From Butyrivibrio sp. UBA3740 (lineage in GTDB: Bacteria > Bacillota > Clostridia > Lachnospirales > Lachnospiraceae): a DNA stretch of 34,355 bases. Numbering within the stretch: position 1 is the first letter of the stretch; every line of letters begins with the position of its first letter. The notes below the pieces were generated by a model that was given only the letters and a program-made list of their open reading frames with translations, did no database searches and was not told the DNA's origin. The stretch is taken from contig DFGW01000147.1 of NCBI GenBank assembly GCA_002372465.1, positions 1 through 34,355 on the forward strand, given 5' to 3'. Shown here piece after piece: positions 9,371 through 16,911 of this stretch. Made by a program: the position numbers and the translations under genes.

Positions 9371-9392
9371 TGCGCAATTTTGCGCAATCGGT
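9371..9392. promoter_or_regulatory. Proximal LacI-type operator
   Basis: TGCGCAATTTTGCGCAATCG holds two TGCGCAA units, and the 13-base word TTGCGCAATCGGT (9380-9392) is repeated exactly at 9531-9543. It lies about 7-28 bases downstream of the predicted transcription start, a position suited to repression. Confidence 0.6.
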
Positions 9393-9405
9393 TGCTCACA
9401 TAAAG

Positions 9406-9434
9406 AGTTTATCCTTTGTGCACATTTTTGTCAA
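9406..9434 (-). promoter_or_regulatory. Promoter of the sugar-uptake operon
   Basis: On the minus strand a consensus -35 TTGACA (9429-9434) and a -10 TAAACT (9406-9411) are separated by exactly 17 bases. The start codon of the binding-protein gene is 68 bases beyond the -10 box. Confidence 0.65.
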
Positions 9435-9496
9435 TTAAGCACTGTGAATGATTATTTTTGCAAAATTTTATACATCTTGCACATTGACTTTTTCTA

Positions 9497-9543
9497 CGGT
9501 AACGTTTCCGGAAACGTTATCGGTAACGTTTTGCGCAATCGGT
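9497..9543. promoter_or_regulatory. Distal LacI-type operator cluster
   Basis: It contains the perfect 20-bp palindrome TAACGTTTCCGGAAACGTTA (9500-9519), a repeat of CGGTAACGTTT (9497 and 9521), and a second exact copy of TTGCGCAATCGGT (9531-9543). AACGTT- and GCGCAA-containing palindromes are typical LacI-family sites. It lies 63-115 bases upstream of the -35 box, so looping to the proximal site is possible. Confidence 0.6.
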
Positions 9544-9586
9544 CACTTTACGATATTAAGTGATGATCTATTGAAAAATACGCATT

Positions 9587-9630
9587 AAAAAAGCCCTCAA
9601 AGTGCGCTATTTGCGCATTTAAAGGGCTTT
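9587..9630 (-). terminator. Terminator of the HAD gene
   Basis: An 18-base stem with three non-Watson-Crick positions (9590-9607 with 9613-9630, beginning AAAGCCCT and ending AGGGCTTT) has a 5-base loop and is followed on the minus strand by a T run (A run at 9587-9592). Confidence 0.8.
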
Positions 9631-9677
9631 GTAATTCTTTATCTTTGATTTGTTATTTTCCTTATTTACTCCGGAAA

Positions 9678-10349
9678 TCAGGACAATGTTCTGAGATATT
9701 CGTTAACTTCCTTGAGGTCAATGCAGATGTGCTCTGCGAGCTGTTCCATCTCCTCATCAGCCGGGATCATGTCAGGCACCATGATTGGTCGCATGCCTGC
9801 TGCCTTTGCAGCTCTTATGCCGTTGAAGGAATCCTCGATGGCAAAGGTCTCTTCCGGTTTGAAGCCAAAGTCATTGCAGGCAATGAGGTATATCTCCGGG
9901 TTTGGCTTACTTATCTTAACCGCATCACCACCTACTATTCCATCGAAATAACGATCCAGTTTTGCTGCGCCGATCTGTCTTTCTACTGTGGCCTTTTTGG
10001 AAGATGAGGCGATTCCCACCTTGACGCCGTTTTCGTGAAGATAGTCCAGGATTTCTTTTACCCCGGGCTTGATAGGAAAAAGACCATCCTTGTACCTGTC
10101 CTGATGGAAGGCTGTAACTTCATCCCATAAAGCTTTGCAGCCATCATGGCCAAGGATAGGGGCAAAGGCTTTTTCATAGATCTCTTTGGTCTGGTTGTCG
10201 TTGGTTCCGATGCATTTAATGTAGGTCTCGCTGACCAAATCAAGGTCAAGGCCGTGTTCCCTTGCCTTCTCCATCCAGCAGTCATAGAGGGCCCTTTCGG
10301 TATCGAAGATAACTCCGTCCATATCAAAGATAACGTTGTATTTGGTCAT
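9678..10349 (-). CDS. HAD-superfamily hydrolase, beta-phosphoglucomutase-like
   Basis: A 223-residue protein with the full HAD motif set: DMDGV (residues 9-13) with the nucleophile and general acid Asp, the IASSS motif near 112, Lys in KISKPNPEIY near 146, and EDSFNGI near 170. A helical cap lies between residues 15 and 85. This subgroup includes beta-phosphoglucomutases and sugar-phosphate phosphatases, and sequence alone does not choose between them. A role in sugar metabolism fits the neighbouring sugar locus. It lies 46 bases after the YjbR-MGMT gene and is probably co-transcribed with it. Confidence 0.88.
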   Translation of the reverse strand: MTKYNVIFDMDGVIFDTERALYDCWMEKAREHGLDLDLVSETYIKCIGTNDNQTKEIYEKAFAPILGHDGCKALWDEVTAFHQDRYKDGLFPIKPGVKEILDYLHENGVKVGIASSSKKATVERQIGAAKLDRYFDGIVGGDAVKISKPNPEIYLIACNDFGFKPEETFAIEDSFNGIRAAKAAGMRPIMVPDMIPADEEMEQLAEHICIDLKEVNEYLRTLS

Positions 10350-10395
10350 AGCTCTTTTGCCAAATCCTTTCTGTCAGTGCCAGTTTCGGTATATT

Positions 10396-11019
10396 TCAAA
10401 GGGTGAACCCATATTTGGTAAGGTCCACTCTTCCATTTATAACCTCGATGCCGTCTTCTTTCAAGAGTTTTTCCTGAACGCCCTCACCGAAAGCGAAGTT
10501 GCCTGAAAGCTCACCCTTTGAGTTGACCACCCTGAAGCAGGGAATATTGTCAGGGTCCGGGTTCTTATGGAGAGCATTTCCCACTGCCCTTGCCATCTTC
10601 CGATCTCCCGCCATCTCTGCTATCTGGGCATAGGTAGCCACGTGGCCCTTGGGGATTTTCTTAACTGCTTCATAGATTCTTTTTGTGGGAGAGGCTGTTA
10701 TGAGATCGTAACTCTCAGCAATCATGCGCTTTATCACATCGTCCGGTATGGAGCCATCCAGAATCACTGTGTTCCAGTGCTCCTTGTTCTGATGATAGGC
10801 AGGAACCACCGCTTCATATGTGCGGCGCCAAAGGTCTCTCCACTCCGGATCCACCTTCAGATTAAGGTTGATATTGCCATCCTTCTCGTAGGTCCACAGA
10901 AAGGCTTTCTTGCTGCCCTTCACCCGCACCAGCTGCCAGTTATTATCATGAAACGGGGCCTCCTGATAGGTATCAGGAAAGGACAGTCCGTATTTAAGTG
11001 CTTCTTCTCTGGTCTTCAT
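10396..11019 (-). CDS. YjbR/MmcQ domain fused to MGMT-type DNA-binding domain
   Basis: A 207-residue fusion. Residues 1-108 match the YjbR/MmcQ (CyaY-like) fold (LSFPDTYQEAPFHD, LNLKVDPEWRD, HWNTVILDG). Residues 112-207 match the C-terminal domain of O6-alkylguanine-DNA alkyltransferases: PKGHVATYAQIA, RAVGNALHKNP, and an active-site segment IPCFRVV with Cys161. In the true alkyltransferases this reads PCHRV and in alkyltransferase-like proteins PWHRV, so the Cys is kept but the catalytic His is Phe here. It may bind alkylated DNA or act as a weakened transferase. GGAG precedes the ATG. Confidence 0.85.
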   Translation of the reverse strand: MKTREEALKYGLSFPDTYQEAPFHDNNWQLVRVKGSKKAFLWTYEKDGNINLNLKVDPEWRDLWRRTYEAVVPAYHQNKEHWNTVILDGSIPDDVIKRMIAESYDLITASPTKRIYEAVKKIPKGHVATYAQIAEMAGDRKMARAVGNALHKNPDPDNIPCFRVVNSKGELSGNFAFGEGVQEKLLKEDGIEVINGRVDLTKYGFTL

Positions 11020-11152
11020 GGTATTTTGCTCCTTGTTAAAGCTTCCAGGTCATGCCGGTCCATAGCTTTGTCACATGCCCGGAAAATCCAATTACACCAC
11101 AAATCATCGCATATCGAGACTGATATGTAAAATCCAGTTTATAACTAAAAAC

Positions 11153-11189
11153 AAAAAAGAGCCTGAAAACAAATAGTTTCCAAGCTCTT
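11153..11189 (-). terminator. Terminator of tRNA-Trp
   Basis: A 14-base stem with two weak positions (11157-11170 with 11176-11189) is followed on the minus strand by TTTTTT. It begins 10 bases beyond the tRNA 3' end. Confidence 0.75.
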
Positions 11190-11198
11190 AATAAGTAG

Positions 11199-11270
11199 CA
11201 GGGGAAGCAGGATTCGAACCCGCATGAACGGTTTTGGAGACCGTGATACTAGCCATTGTATGATTCCCCT
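11199..11270 (-). tRNA. tRNA-Trp (anticodon CCA)
   Basis: Read on the minus strand this is a complete 72-base cloverleaf. The acceptor is AGGGGAA/TTCCCCT, the D-stem ATAC/GTAT, and the anticodon stem ACGGT/ACCGT with loop CTCCAAA (anticodon CCA). The T-arm is GCGGG-TTCGAAT-CCTGC with one G-U pair, and the discriminator is G as expected for Trp. No CCA tail is encoded. The last 36 bases plus two beyond them are repeated in inverted orientation at 15095-15132. Confidence 0.95.
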
Positions 11271-11303
11271 ATTTATGCCTTCGGTTTCGCACCGACAAAG
11301 GAA

Positions 11304-11332
11304 ATAATATCATAATAGGTAGTGCTTGTAAA
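11304..11332 (-). promoter_or_regulatory. Promoter of tRNA-Trp
   Basis: On the minus strand TTTACA (11327-11332) and TATTAT (11304-11309) are separated by 17 bases and lie 33 bases ahead of the mature tRNA 5' end. Confidence 0.65.
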
Positions 11333-11363
11333 GAATTTTTTGCTAGATTTTCTGAAAAACCTG

Positions 11364-11372
11364 TGCTACAAT
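11364..11372 (+). promoter_or_regulatory. Possible extended -10 promoter for comM-dprA
   Basis: TGCTACAAT fits an extended -10 element (TGnTATAAT). A weak -35-like TAGATT lies 17 bases upstream of TACAAT. The roughly 150-base leader to the comM start shows no recognised riboswitch and no gene. Confidence 0.35.
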
Positions 11373-11525
11373 CAAAAACGGTTTTTGTTCTATACTCTAA
11401 ACGCGTTTTATACGCACCCAGCAGGCTTTTTGCCTGTCTTTGCTACTAAACGTCACATTCTAAGAGGCGCTGTAAAGGTAGCAAATTCAACTCAACTTTT
11501 AGTTAAACAGAATCGAGGAAAATAA

Positions 11526-13094
11526 ATGTTCAGTTCAGTTACATCGGGAGCTGTTAATGGCATTTCTTCTTATCTCATGCAGGTAGAAGTGGATGTCTCA
11601 GACGGCCTCCCAAGTTTTAATATGGTCGGATTTATGAGCAGCGAGGTAAAAGAGGCAGGTGCCAGAGTCAGGGTTGCCCTTCGAAACGCAGGCGTAACAG
11701 TTCCTGCTGCCAAGATCACCATCAATCTGTCCCCTGTGGATATCAGAAAGTCCGGCGTAGTCATTGACCTCCCCATCGCCATAGGGATCATGACCGCCAT
11801 GGAAGAAGTTCAGACTAAGGCCCTGGACAATACTGTTGTTCTAGGAGAACTGGGCCTTGACGGCGAAATCAAGCCCATCAAAGGAACTCTTCCCATAGTG
11901 GCCAAGGCAAAAGAAATGGGATTTAAAAGAGTTATCCTGCCTAAATTCAATGCCAGAGAAGGCGCAGTAGTAGATGGAATCAAGGTTGTTGGCGTTGAGA
12001 CACTCCAAGAAGTCATCGGCTACCTCAACGTAGACGAAAAGGAGAAAGACCAGCTGATCCCGCCAACCTGCGTGGATGTAAAAAAGCTCTTTGAGGAGGC
12101 GGAGTATCTTGATGATACCTTGGATTTTGCAGATATCAACGGACAGGCGGCAGTTAAAAGAGCTGCCGAAATAGCTGCAGCGGGATTTCACCACATCATG
12201 CTCATCGGCCCGCCCGGAGCCGGAAAGAGCATGGTTGCAAAGCGCATTCCCACTATTCTTCCGCCCCTGACCCTGGAGGAGAGCCTGGAAGTATCCACAA
12301 TCTACTCCGTGGCAGGAATGCTGGGCGAGGGCGAAGCTCTGGTCACAAAACGGCCTTTTATGAGTACCCATCACTTAGTGACAGAATCAGCTCTGGTGGG
12401 AGGCGGTACGGTGCCAAGACCGGGCATCATATCCCTTGCTCACAGGGGAGTTCTTTTTCTGGATGAGATGCCTGAATTTCCAAGAGCAAAGCTGGATCTC
12501 CTGCGTCAGCCCATAGAGGACAGGAATGTGCACATCGTAAGAAACCGCGGCACTTACACTTATCCAGCAAGCTTCCAGCTGGTGGGAGCCTTGAACCCTT
12601 GCCCCTGCGGCTATTATCCCGACAGGAACAAGTGCAAGTGTACACCTAATGACATCAAAAGATATCTCAGCCACATCTCAGGCCCCATCCTGGACCGTGT
12701 GGATATCTGCGTCGAAGCCCCAAGGATTGACATCGCAGATCTTGCAGTGAAGACAAAGAGTGCAGGTGAATCCAGTAAGACTATCAGACAGAGGGTTCTC
12801 AAAGTCAGGAAGATACAGGAGGAGCGCTTTGCCGGTACTGATTTAAAGTTCAACTCCGAGATGACTCCAAAAGACATTGAGAAATACTGCAAGCTTGCCC
12901 CAAGGGAGGAAGCATATCTGGAGAATGCTTTTTGCACTATGGAGCTCAGCGCCCGCGCCTATCACAAGATACTTCGTGTAGCAAGGACCATAGCCGATAT
13001 CGATGGTTCTCCCGATATTAAGCAGATCCACCTTATGGAGGCTGTGAGCTACAGAATAACAGACGGCAAATACTGGCATAAGACGGAGGAATAA
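11526..13094 (+). CDS. comM: YifB/ComM-family Mg-chelatase-like AAA+ ATPase
   Basis: A 522-residue protein in the usual family size range. The N-terminal Lon-like/ChlI domain (residues 1-170) is followed by the AAA+ core with Walker A GPPGAGKS near 228, Walker B LFLDEMPEF near 310, and a Cys cluster (NPCPCGYYPDRNKCKC) near 355-372 that is typical of the family. The C-terminal Mg-chelatase domain carries ELSARAYHKILRVARTIAD. In naturally competent bacteria ComM is a hexameric helicase that extends branch migration of incoming DNA. GAGGAAA precedes the ATG. It is followed after 3 bases by dprA, a functional pairing in DNA uptake and recombination. Confidence 0.94.
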   Translation: MFSSVTSGAVNGISSYLMQVEVDVSDGLPSFNMVGFMSSEVKEAGARVRVALRNAGVTVPAAKITINLSPVDIRKSGVVIDLPIAIGIMTAMEEVQTKALDNTVVLGELGLDGEIKPIKGTLPIVAKAKEMGFKRVILPKFNAREGAVVDGIKVVGVETLQEVIGYLNVDEKEKDQLIPPTCVDVKKLFEEAEYLDDTLDFADINGQAAVKRAAEIAAAGFHHIMLIGPPGAGKSMVAKRIPTILPPLTLEESLEVSTIYSVAGMLGEGEALVTKRPFMSTHHLVTESALVGGGTVPRPGIISLAHRGVLFLDEMPEFPRAKLDLLRQPIEDRNVHIVRNRGTYTYPASFQLVGALNPCPCGYYPDRNKCKCTPNDIKRYLSHISGPILDRVDICVEAPRIDIADLAVKTKSAGESSKTIRQRVLKVRKIQEERFAGTDLKFNSEMTPKDIEKYCKLAPREEAYLENAFCTMELSARAYHKILRVARTIADIDGSPDIKQIHLMEAVSYRITDGKYWHKTEE

Positions 13095-13097
13095 GCT

Positions 13098-14306
13098 TTG
13101 GAAATAAGAGAAAAAGACTACGCCTGCTGGCTTTCAAACGTGCCGGGAGTAGGCAGCAGATCAATAATAAAACTCACCGAGGGAGGAATGACCTGCAAGG
13201 AAATCTATACAGCCTCAGCAAAAGAGCTGTCGGCTATCCTTACAAGCAAGCAGATATCAAGCCTTGAAAAATCACGATACTCCTGGGATTTTGAGATGGA
13301 AGCCCGAAAGCTTCAGGAAAAGGGAATCAGATTTATTCCATATACTGACCCGGACTTTCCCGCCAGGCTAAGAGATATCCCGGATCCGCCCTTTTCACTG
13401 TATGTTAAGGGTGAACTGCCGAATCCCGTGGTTCCTTCAGTTGCCATAATCGGAGCAAGGATGTGTTCTGATTACGGTAGATACATGGCAAGGCAGTTTG
13501 GGAGGGGTCTTGCACTCTCAGGTGTTCAGGTTATAAGCGGAATGGCAAGGGGAATAGACGGCCTTGCCCAGCACGCAGCTCTTTCGGCAGGAGGAAAAAG
13601 CTTTGGCATCCTTGGGTGCGGCGTTGATATCTGCTATCCCGAGGAGAACAGGGATGTTTATGAAGAGCTTCAGAAAAAGGGCGGACTCATCTCGGAATTC
13701 CCACCAGGAATGGAGCCTGTTTCAAGATTCTTTCCCATGAGAAACAGGATAATCAGCGCTCTTTCCGACATCCTGCTGGTTGTGGAAGCAAGGCAGAAAT
13801 CCGGAACCTCCATTACTGTTGACACCGCCCTTGAGCAGGGGCGGGAAGTTCTGGCTGTGCCCGGAAGAGTAACCGACAGACTAAGCGATGGCTGTAACTA
13901 CCTTATAAGCCAGGGCGCAGGGGTAGCCATAAGCATCGAGGATGTGCTGGACAGGCTCCATCAGATATCAGGCAGGCCAGGTGATCCCAAGCTTGGGAGC
14001 ACTGCAGAGCCCAGCCATGGCACTTCTGAAAGGTCAGGTCATGGAACTGCCGAAAGTACGGGATTTGAAGATAATCCGGGGAATGACGCAGATGAGCTTG
14101 ATAATGTACCGATTCCTGAACCTACTATTGAGGATGACATCCTTAGCATCGTAGATATTATCCCGGTTTCCACCTCCTATATTATGGAGGAACTCTACAA
14201 GAAAGGCCGGGACACCTCTATCCCCGTCCTAATGACCACCCTTATGGACATGACCGGCAGCGGTCTGATTGCTCAGAACGGAGCATATTACAGGAAGTGT
14301 TGTTAA
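13098..14306 (+). CDS. dprA: DNA-processing protein DprA
   Basis: A 402-residue protein that loads RecA on incoming single-stranded DNA in transformation. The start is TTG at 13098: GGAGGA sits 8 bases ahead and no ATG fits. Residues 1-70 are helical (HhH/SAM-like). The Rossmann-like DprA core spans about 75-285 (VAIIGARMCSDYG, SGMARGIDGLAQHAAL, GCGVDICYP, MRNRIISALSD, SGTSITVDTALEQGREVLAVPG). A low-complexity Gly/Ser/His/Glu linker (about 290-340) joins it to a C-terminal winged-helix-like domain (IEDDILSIVDIIPVSTSYIMEELYKK). The linker is longer than in most family members that I know. It lies 3 bases after comM. Confidence 0.93.
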   Translation: MEIREKDYACWLSNVPGVGSRSIIKLTEGGMTCKEIYTASAKELSAILTSKQISSLEKSRYSWDFEMEARKLQEKGIRFIPYTDPDFPARLRDIPDPPFSLYVKGELPNPVVPSVAIIGARMCSDYGRYMARQFGRGLALSGVQVISGMARGIDGLAQHAALSAGGKSFGILGCGVDICYPEENRDVYEELQKKGGLISEFPPGMEPVSRFFPMRNRIISALSDILLVVEARQKSGTSITVDTALEQGREVLAVPGRVTDRLSDGCNYLISQGAGVAISIEDVLDRLHQISGRPGDPKLGSTAEPSHGTSERSGHGTAESTGFEDNPGNDADELDNVPIPEPTIEDDILSIVDIIPVSTSYIMEELYKKGRDTSIPVLMTTLMDMTGSGLIAQNGAYYRKCC

Positions 14307-14353
14307 TACATCTATACTTCATCGATATATAACATCGAAAACAATACTTTTGC

Positions 14354-14380
14354 ATTACAATAACCTACATTTGTAGTAAT
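14354..14380. promoter_or_regulatory. Possible autoregulatory operator of the toxin-antitoxin pair
   Basis: ATTAC and GTAAT flank CTACA-TT-TGTAG (14365-14376), giving nested inverted repeats 32 bases ahead of the antitoxin start. Type II antitoxins normally repress their own promoter, so this is a plausible site. The promoter boxes are weak (TTGCAT at 14350). Confidence 0.4.
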
Positions 14381-14407
14381 ATTAAGATATAAATGGAGGT
14401 GATAACT

Positions 14408-14689
14408 ATGGCAAAACCGTCTAAAACTTCGGTGTTACAGGTGAGAATGGATGCAAAATTAAAGAAAGAAGTGGAGGAATTATATGAGTCTATGGGAACT
14501 TCATTTGCTGAAGCAGTCAGAATGTTTGCAAAGAAAAGTGTTACCATTCAAGGACTGCCTTTTGAATTAAACATACAGCCAGCCAGGAAAAAAATATCCG
14601 CTGGTTTGGCAAAGGGGCTATATAACATCCCCGATGACATAGACATCTGCAATGATGAGATTGCTGAAATGTTTGGAGTTAATGAATGA
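14408..14689 (+). CDS. RelB/DinJ-like antitoxin
   Basis: A 93-residue protein. The start at 14408 is chosen because a near-perfect GGAGGTGA ribosome binding site (14395-14402) precedes it; the ATG at 14393 overlaps that site. The N-terminal 50 residues form a ribbon-helix-helix-like DNA-binding region (TSVLQVRMDAKLKKEVEELY, then SFAEAVRMFAKK), as in RelB/DinJ proteins. The acidic C-terminus (DDIDICNDEIAEMFG) would bind the toxin. Its stop overlaps the toxin start by four bases (ATGA). The region is AT-richer than the flanking genes. Confidence 0.82.
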   Translation: MAKPSKTSVLQVRMDAKLKKEVEELYESMGTSFAEAVRMFAKKSVTIQGLPFELNIQPARKKISAGLAKGLYNIPDDIDICNDEIAEMFGVNE

Positions 14690-15096
14690 ATATTTTATTA
14701 GATACGCAAATAGCTTTGTGGTTTCATATGAAATCCAAGGCACTTCCTAAAGAAACCATGACACTAATCGAGAACAGCACGGTGTTTTACAGCGCTGCGT
14801 CAACTTGGGAAATTGCAATAAAGCACCAGATCAGGCCTTTAGTAATGCCTATGTCTGAGGAAGACTTTATTACTTTCAGTAACAAAGCAGGTATGAAAGA
14901 ATTACCTGTTTTGAGCAGGCACACACTCGCACTCAAAACTCTGCGTCGCGAGAGTTCTGCACCGGAGCATAAAGATCCATTCGACCGACTATTAATTGCT
15001 CAAGCAAAAACGGATGGGATGGTTCTTCTTACTGCTGATGAAAAAATGTCGAATTATCACGAGAAATGCGTTGTATATGTAAAGAAGAAGGTATAA
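14686..15096 (+). CDS. PIN-domain (VapC-like) toxin
   Basis: A 136-residue PIN-domain ribonuclease-type protein. The acidic active-site set is visible: Asp6 in NILLDTQIALW, Glu42 in SAASTWEIAIK, Asp97/Asp100 in HKDPFDRLLIAQA, and Asp118 in LLTADEK. The DPFDRLLIAQA block marks the subgroup of VapC-like proteins found in stand-alone TA pairs. It is coupled to the antitoxin by an ATGA overlap. PIN toxins usually cut tRNA or rRNA. Its stop codon runs directly into the tRNA-Trp 3' fragment, so the gene ends exactly at what may be a recombination junction. Confidence 0.85.
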   Translation: MNILLDTQIALWFHMKSKALPKETMTLIENSTVFYSAASTWEIAIKHQIRPLVMPMSEEDFITFSNKAGMKELPVLSRHTLALKTLRRESSAPEHKDPFDRLLIAQAKTDGMVLLTADEKMSNYHEKCVVYVKKKV

Positions 15097-15132
15097 ACCG
15101 TTCATGCGGGTTCGAATCCTGCTTCCCCTGCT
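15095..15132 (+). pseudogene. 38-bp 3' fragment of tRNA-Trp, att-like
   Basis: These 38 bases are identical to the minus strand of 11197-11234, which covers the last 36 bases of tRNA-Trp (end of the anticodon arm, T-arm, acceptor 3' side, discriminator) plus two beyond. There is no 5' half, so it cannot be a working tRNA. The first two bases are part of the toxin stop codon. tRNA 3' ends are common targets of site-specific integrases, so this may be an old attachment site. No integrase is in the window. Confidence 0.85.
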
Positions 15133-15135
15133 CGC

Positions 15136-15184
15136 AAAAAGCTCACAAGCGCCGCAAACATGCGCCTGTGAGCTTTTCTTTTTT
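15136..15184. terminator. Terminator between the PIN toxin and the GH13 gene
   Basis: A 16-base stem with one mismatch (AAAAGCTCAC arm starting at 15137 with GTGAGCTTTT arm ending at 15176) has a roughly 9-base loop. It is followed on the plus strand by TTCTTTTTTC. A shorter T run exists on the minus strand, so it may serve both converging units. Confidence 0.75.
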
Positions 15185-16908
15185 CAGAATGCATACCTAT
15201 AGACTCTCGTCTCAAATGGCCTCAAAAGACCTTTTCTGTGCTCAAGCTCTGCAAGCTTGTACTCCACCTGCTCCAGGGCACGCTCTGATTTGGCAATGCC
15301 TGCGCCATCCCTGTAATTGCACAGGACCAGTTCACCCTTCCTGCCCCGGAACTTCTCCGGCTTGTGAGCGCGAACCGGCAGGCGGGAAAAGGAGCAGATA
15401 ATGAGATAGCTCTCTTTTCCAAGGCTCCTCTCGTACATGTAGATGTTCTTGTCTTTGGGGAAGTACTCAGTATAGTCGCCGTAGATCAGTGTTTCCGAGG
15501 ATTTCCTCAGTGCCAGACACTTCCTGTAGAACCACAGAATGCTGTCCCTGTTCTCCTCTTCCTTTGCCACATTTATCTTCTTGTAGTTGGGATTTACATA
15601 GAACCAGGGCTTTACCTTGGAAAATCCCGCATTCTCGCTGCCATCCCACTGCATGGGAGTTCTGGCAGAATCCCTGCTGGATAAATGAATCCTGTGAAGG
15701 CGCCTCTCCGGGTCCTCCTTAAGATGATAGGTGTTATAGTTGGTTATGGAAGAAACATCCACATACTGGTCGATTGACATGAGCCTTATATTGGTCATGC
15801 CAATCTCCTGCCCCTGATATACGAAGGGCGTTCCACGCTGGAAGATATAGCAGGCCGCCAGCATTGTTCCGCTCTCCCGCCAAAAGAACTCGCTTCCGTA
15901 TCTGCTGATGATCCTTGGATGGTCGTGATTTTCCAAATAGAGGGCATTCCAGCCCCTTCCTGCCAGAGCATACTGCCACTTGGAAAAAGCCTTCTTAAGC
16001 TTCACCAGGGAAAAGGGCCTGTGGACATACTCTGTGTACAGGCAGTCCGCCATCATATGGTCAAAGGAAAACATCATATCCAAAGACTTGGTGGGCCCTG
16101 TAAGATACTTCATGGCAGACTTCACCGTGGTCATGGGACCTTCACCCAGCTGGAAGCAGTCATACTCCTCGCATACCTTCCTAAACTCAGCCAGATACTC
16201 GTGAATATGAGGGCCATCCTTGTAGTGAGACATACCCTTGGCCGCCGGCAAAAAAGCTAAACCATCAGGCAGGCCTTCCTCCTTGGATATAAAGTTGATG
16301 ACATCCTCCCTGAAGCCGTCAACACCCATATCCAGCCAGAAGCGCATGATGCTCTTTACTTCCTCCCTGACCTTAGGATTATCCATGTTTAGATCAGGCT
16401 GCTTCTTGGCAAAAATATGCAGATAGTACTGACCTCTTTCCGGGACATACTCCCAGGCCTTTCCCTCAAAGAGGGAGTCCCAGTTATTGGGTTTGTCCCG
16501 CCAGATGTAATAATCGCTGTAGGGATTGTCTTTCCCCTTGCGGCTTTCTATGAACCAGGGATGCTCATCGGAGGTGTGATTCACCACCAGGTCCATAATG
16601 ACCTTAAGCCCCATCTCATGGGCCTTTGTCAGAACTTTTTTAAACTGATCCAGATCTCCGTAATCGGGATGAATGTCTTTGTAATCGGAAATATCATATC
16701 CAAAATCCGCATTGGGAGACGGGTAGATCGGCGAAAACCAGATTCCATCCACCCCCAGAGACTTGATATATTCAAGCTTGTCGTAAACTCCGTAAAGATC
16801 TCCTATGCCATCTCCGTTTCCGTCAGCAAAACTCCTGATCCAGATCTGGTAAAAGCTCATTCTCTTATACCAGTTTCTGCCTTCGGATTCCACTACTTTT
16901 TCATCCAT
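15184..16908 (-). CDS. GH13 alpha-glucosidase (oligo-1,6-glucosidase type)
   Basis: A 574-residue enzyme for alpha-glucosidic bonds of short oligosaccharides. The (beta/alpha)8 barrel shows the conserved GH13 regions: FSPIYPSPNADFGYDISDY, DLVVNHTSDEHPWF, GFREDVINFI with the nucleophile Asp, QLGEGPM with the acid/base Glu, and LENHDHPR with the third carboxylate. The order and wording match the oligo-1,6-glucosidase/alpha-glucosidase branch. It has no signal peptide, so it should be cytoplasmic. It starts 3 bases after the GT4 gene stop and is probably co-transcribed with it. Linkage preference cannot be settled from sequence. Confidence 0.93.
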   Translation of the reverse strand: MDEKVVESEGRNWYKRMSFYQIWIRSFADGNGDGIGDLYGVYDKLEYIKSLGVDGIWFSPIYPSPNADFGYDISDYKDIHPDYGDLDQFKKVLTKAHEMGLKVIMDLVVNHTSDEHPWFIESRKGKDNPYSDYYIWRDKPNNWDSLFEGKAWEYVPERGQYYLHIFAKKQPDLNMDNPKVREEVKSIMRFWLDMGVDGFREDVINFISKEEGLPDGLAFLPAAKGMSHYKDGPHIHEYLAEFRKVCEEYDCFQLGEGPMTTVKSAMKYLTGPTKSLDMMFSFDHMMADCLYTEYVHRPFSLVKLKKAFSKWQYALAGRGWNALYLENHDHPRIISRYGSEFFWRESGTMLAACYIFQRGTPFVYQGQEIGMTNIRLMSIDQYVDVSSITNYNTYHLKEDPERRLHRIHLSSRDSARTPMQWDGSENAGFSKVKPWFYVNPNYKKINVAKEEENRDSILWFYRKCLALRKSSETLIYGDYTEYFPKDKNIYMYERSLGKESYLIICSFSRLPVRAHKPEKFRGRKGELVLCNYRDGAGIAKSERALEQVEYKLAELEHRKGLLRPFETRVYRYAF

Positions 16909-16911
16909 GAC

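Noticed and set aside
9371..9543. Riboswitch in the leader of the binding-protein gene
   Set aside because: The palindromes lie mostly upstream of the predicted transcription start and match LacI-type DNA operators; no riboswitch pattern is recognised in the short transcribed leader.
11322..11525. 67-codon open frame upstream of comM
   Set aside because: It starts inside the tRNA promoter and has no ribosome binding site; the region is better explained as promoter and leader.
11841..12374. 177-codon minus-strand frame
   Set aside because: Shadow of comM, whose Walker motifs lie in the plus-strand frame.
15095..15132. Second functional tRNA-Trp
   Set aside because: Only the 3' 36 bases of the tRNA are present; acceptor 5' strand, D-arm and most of the anticodon arm are missing.
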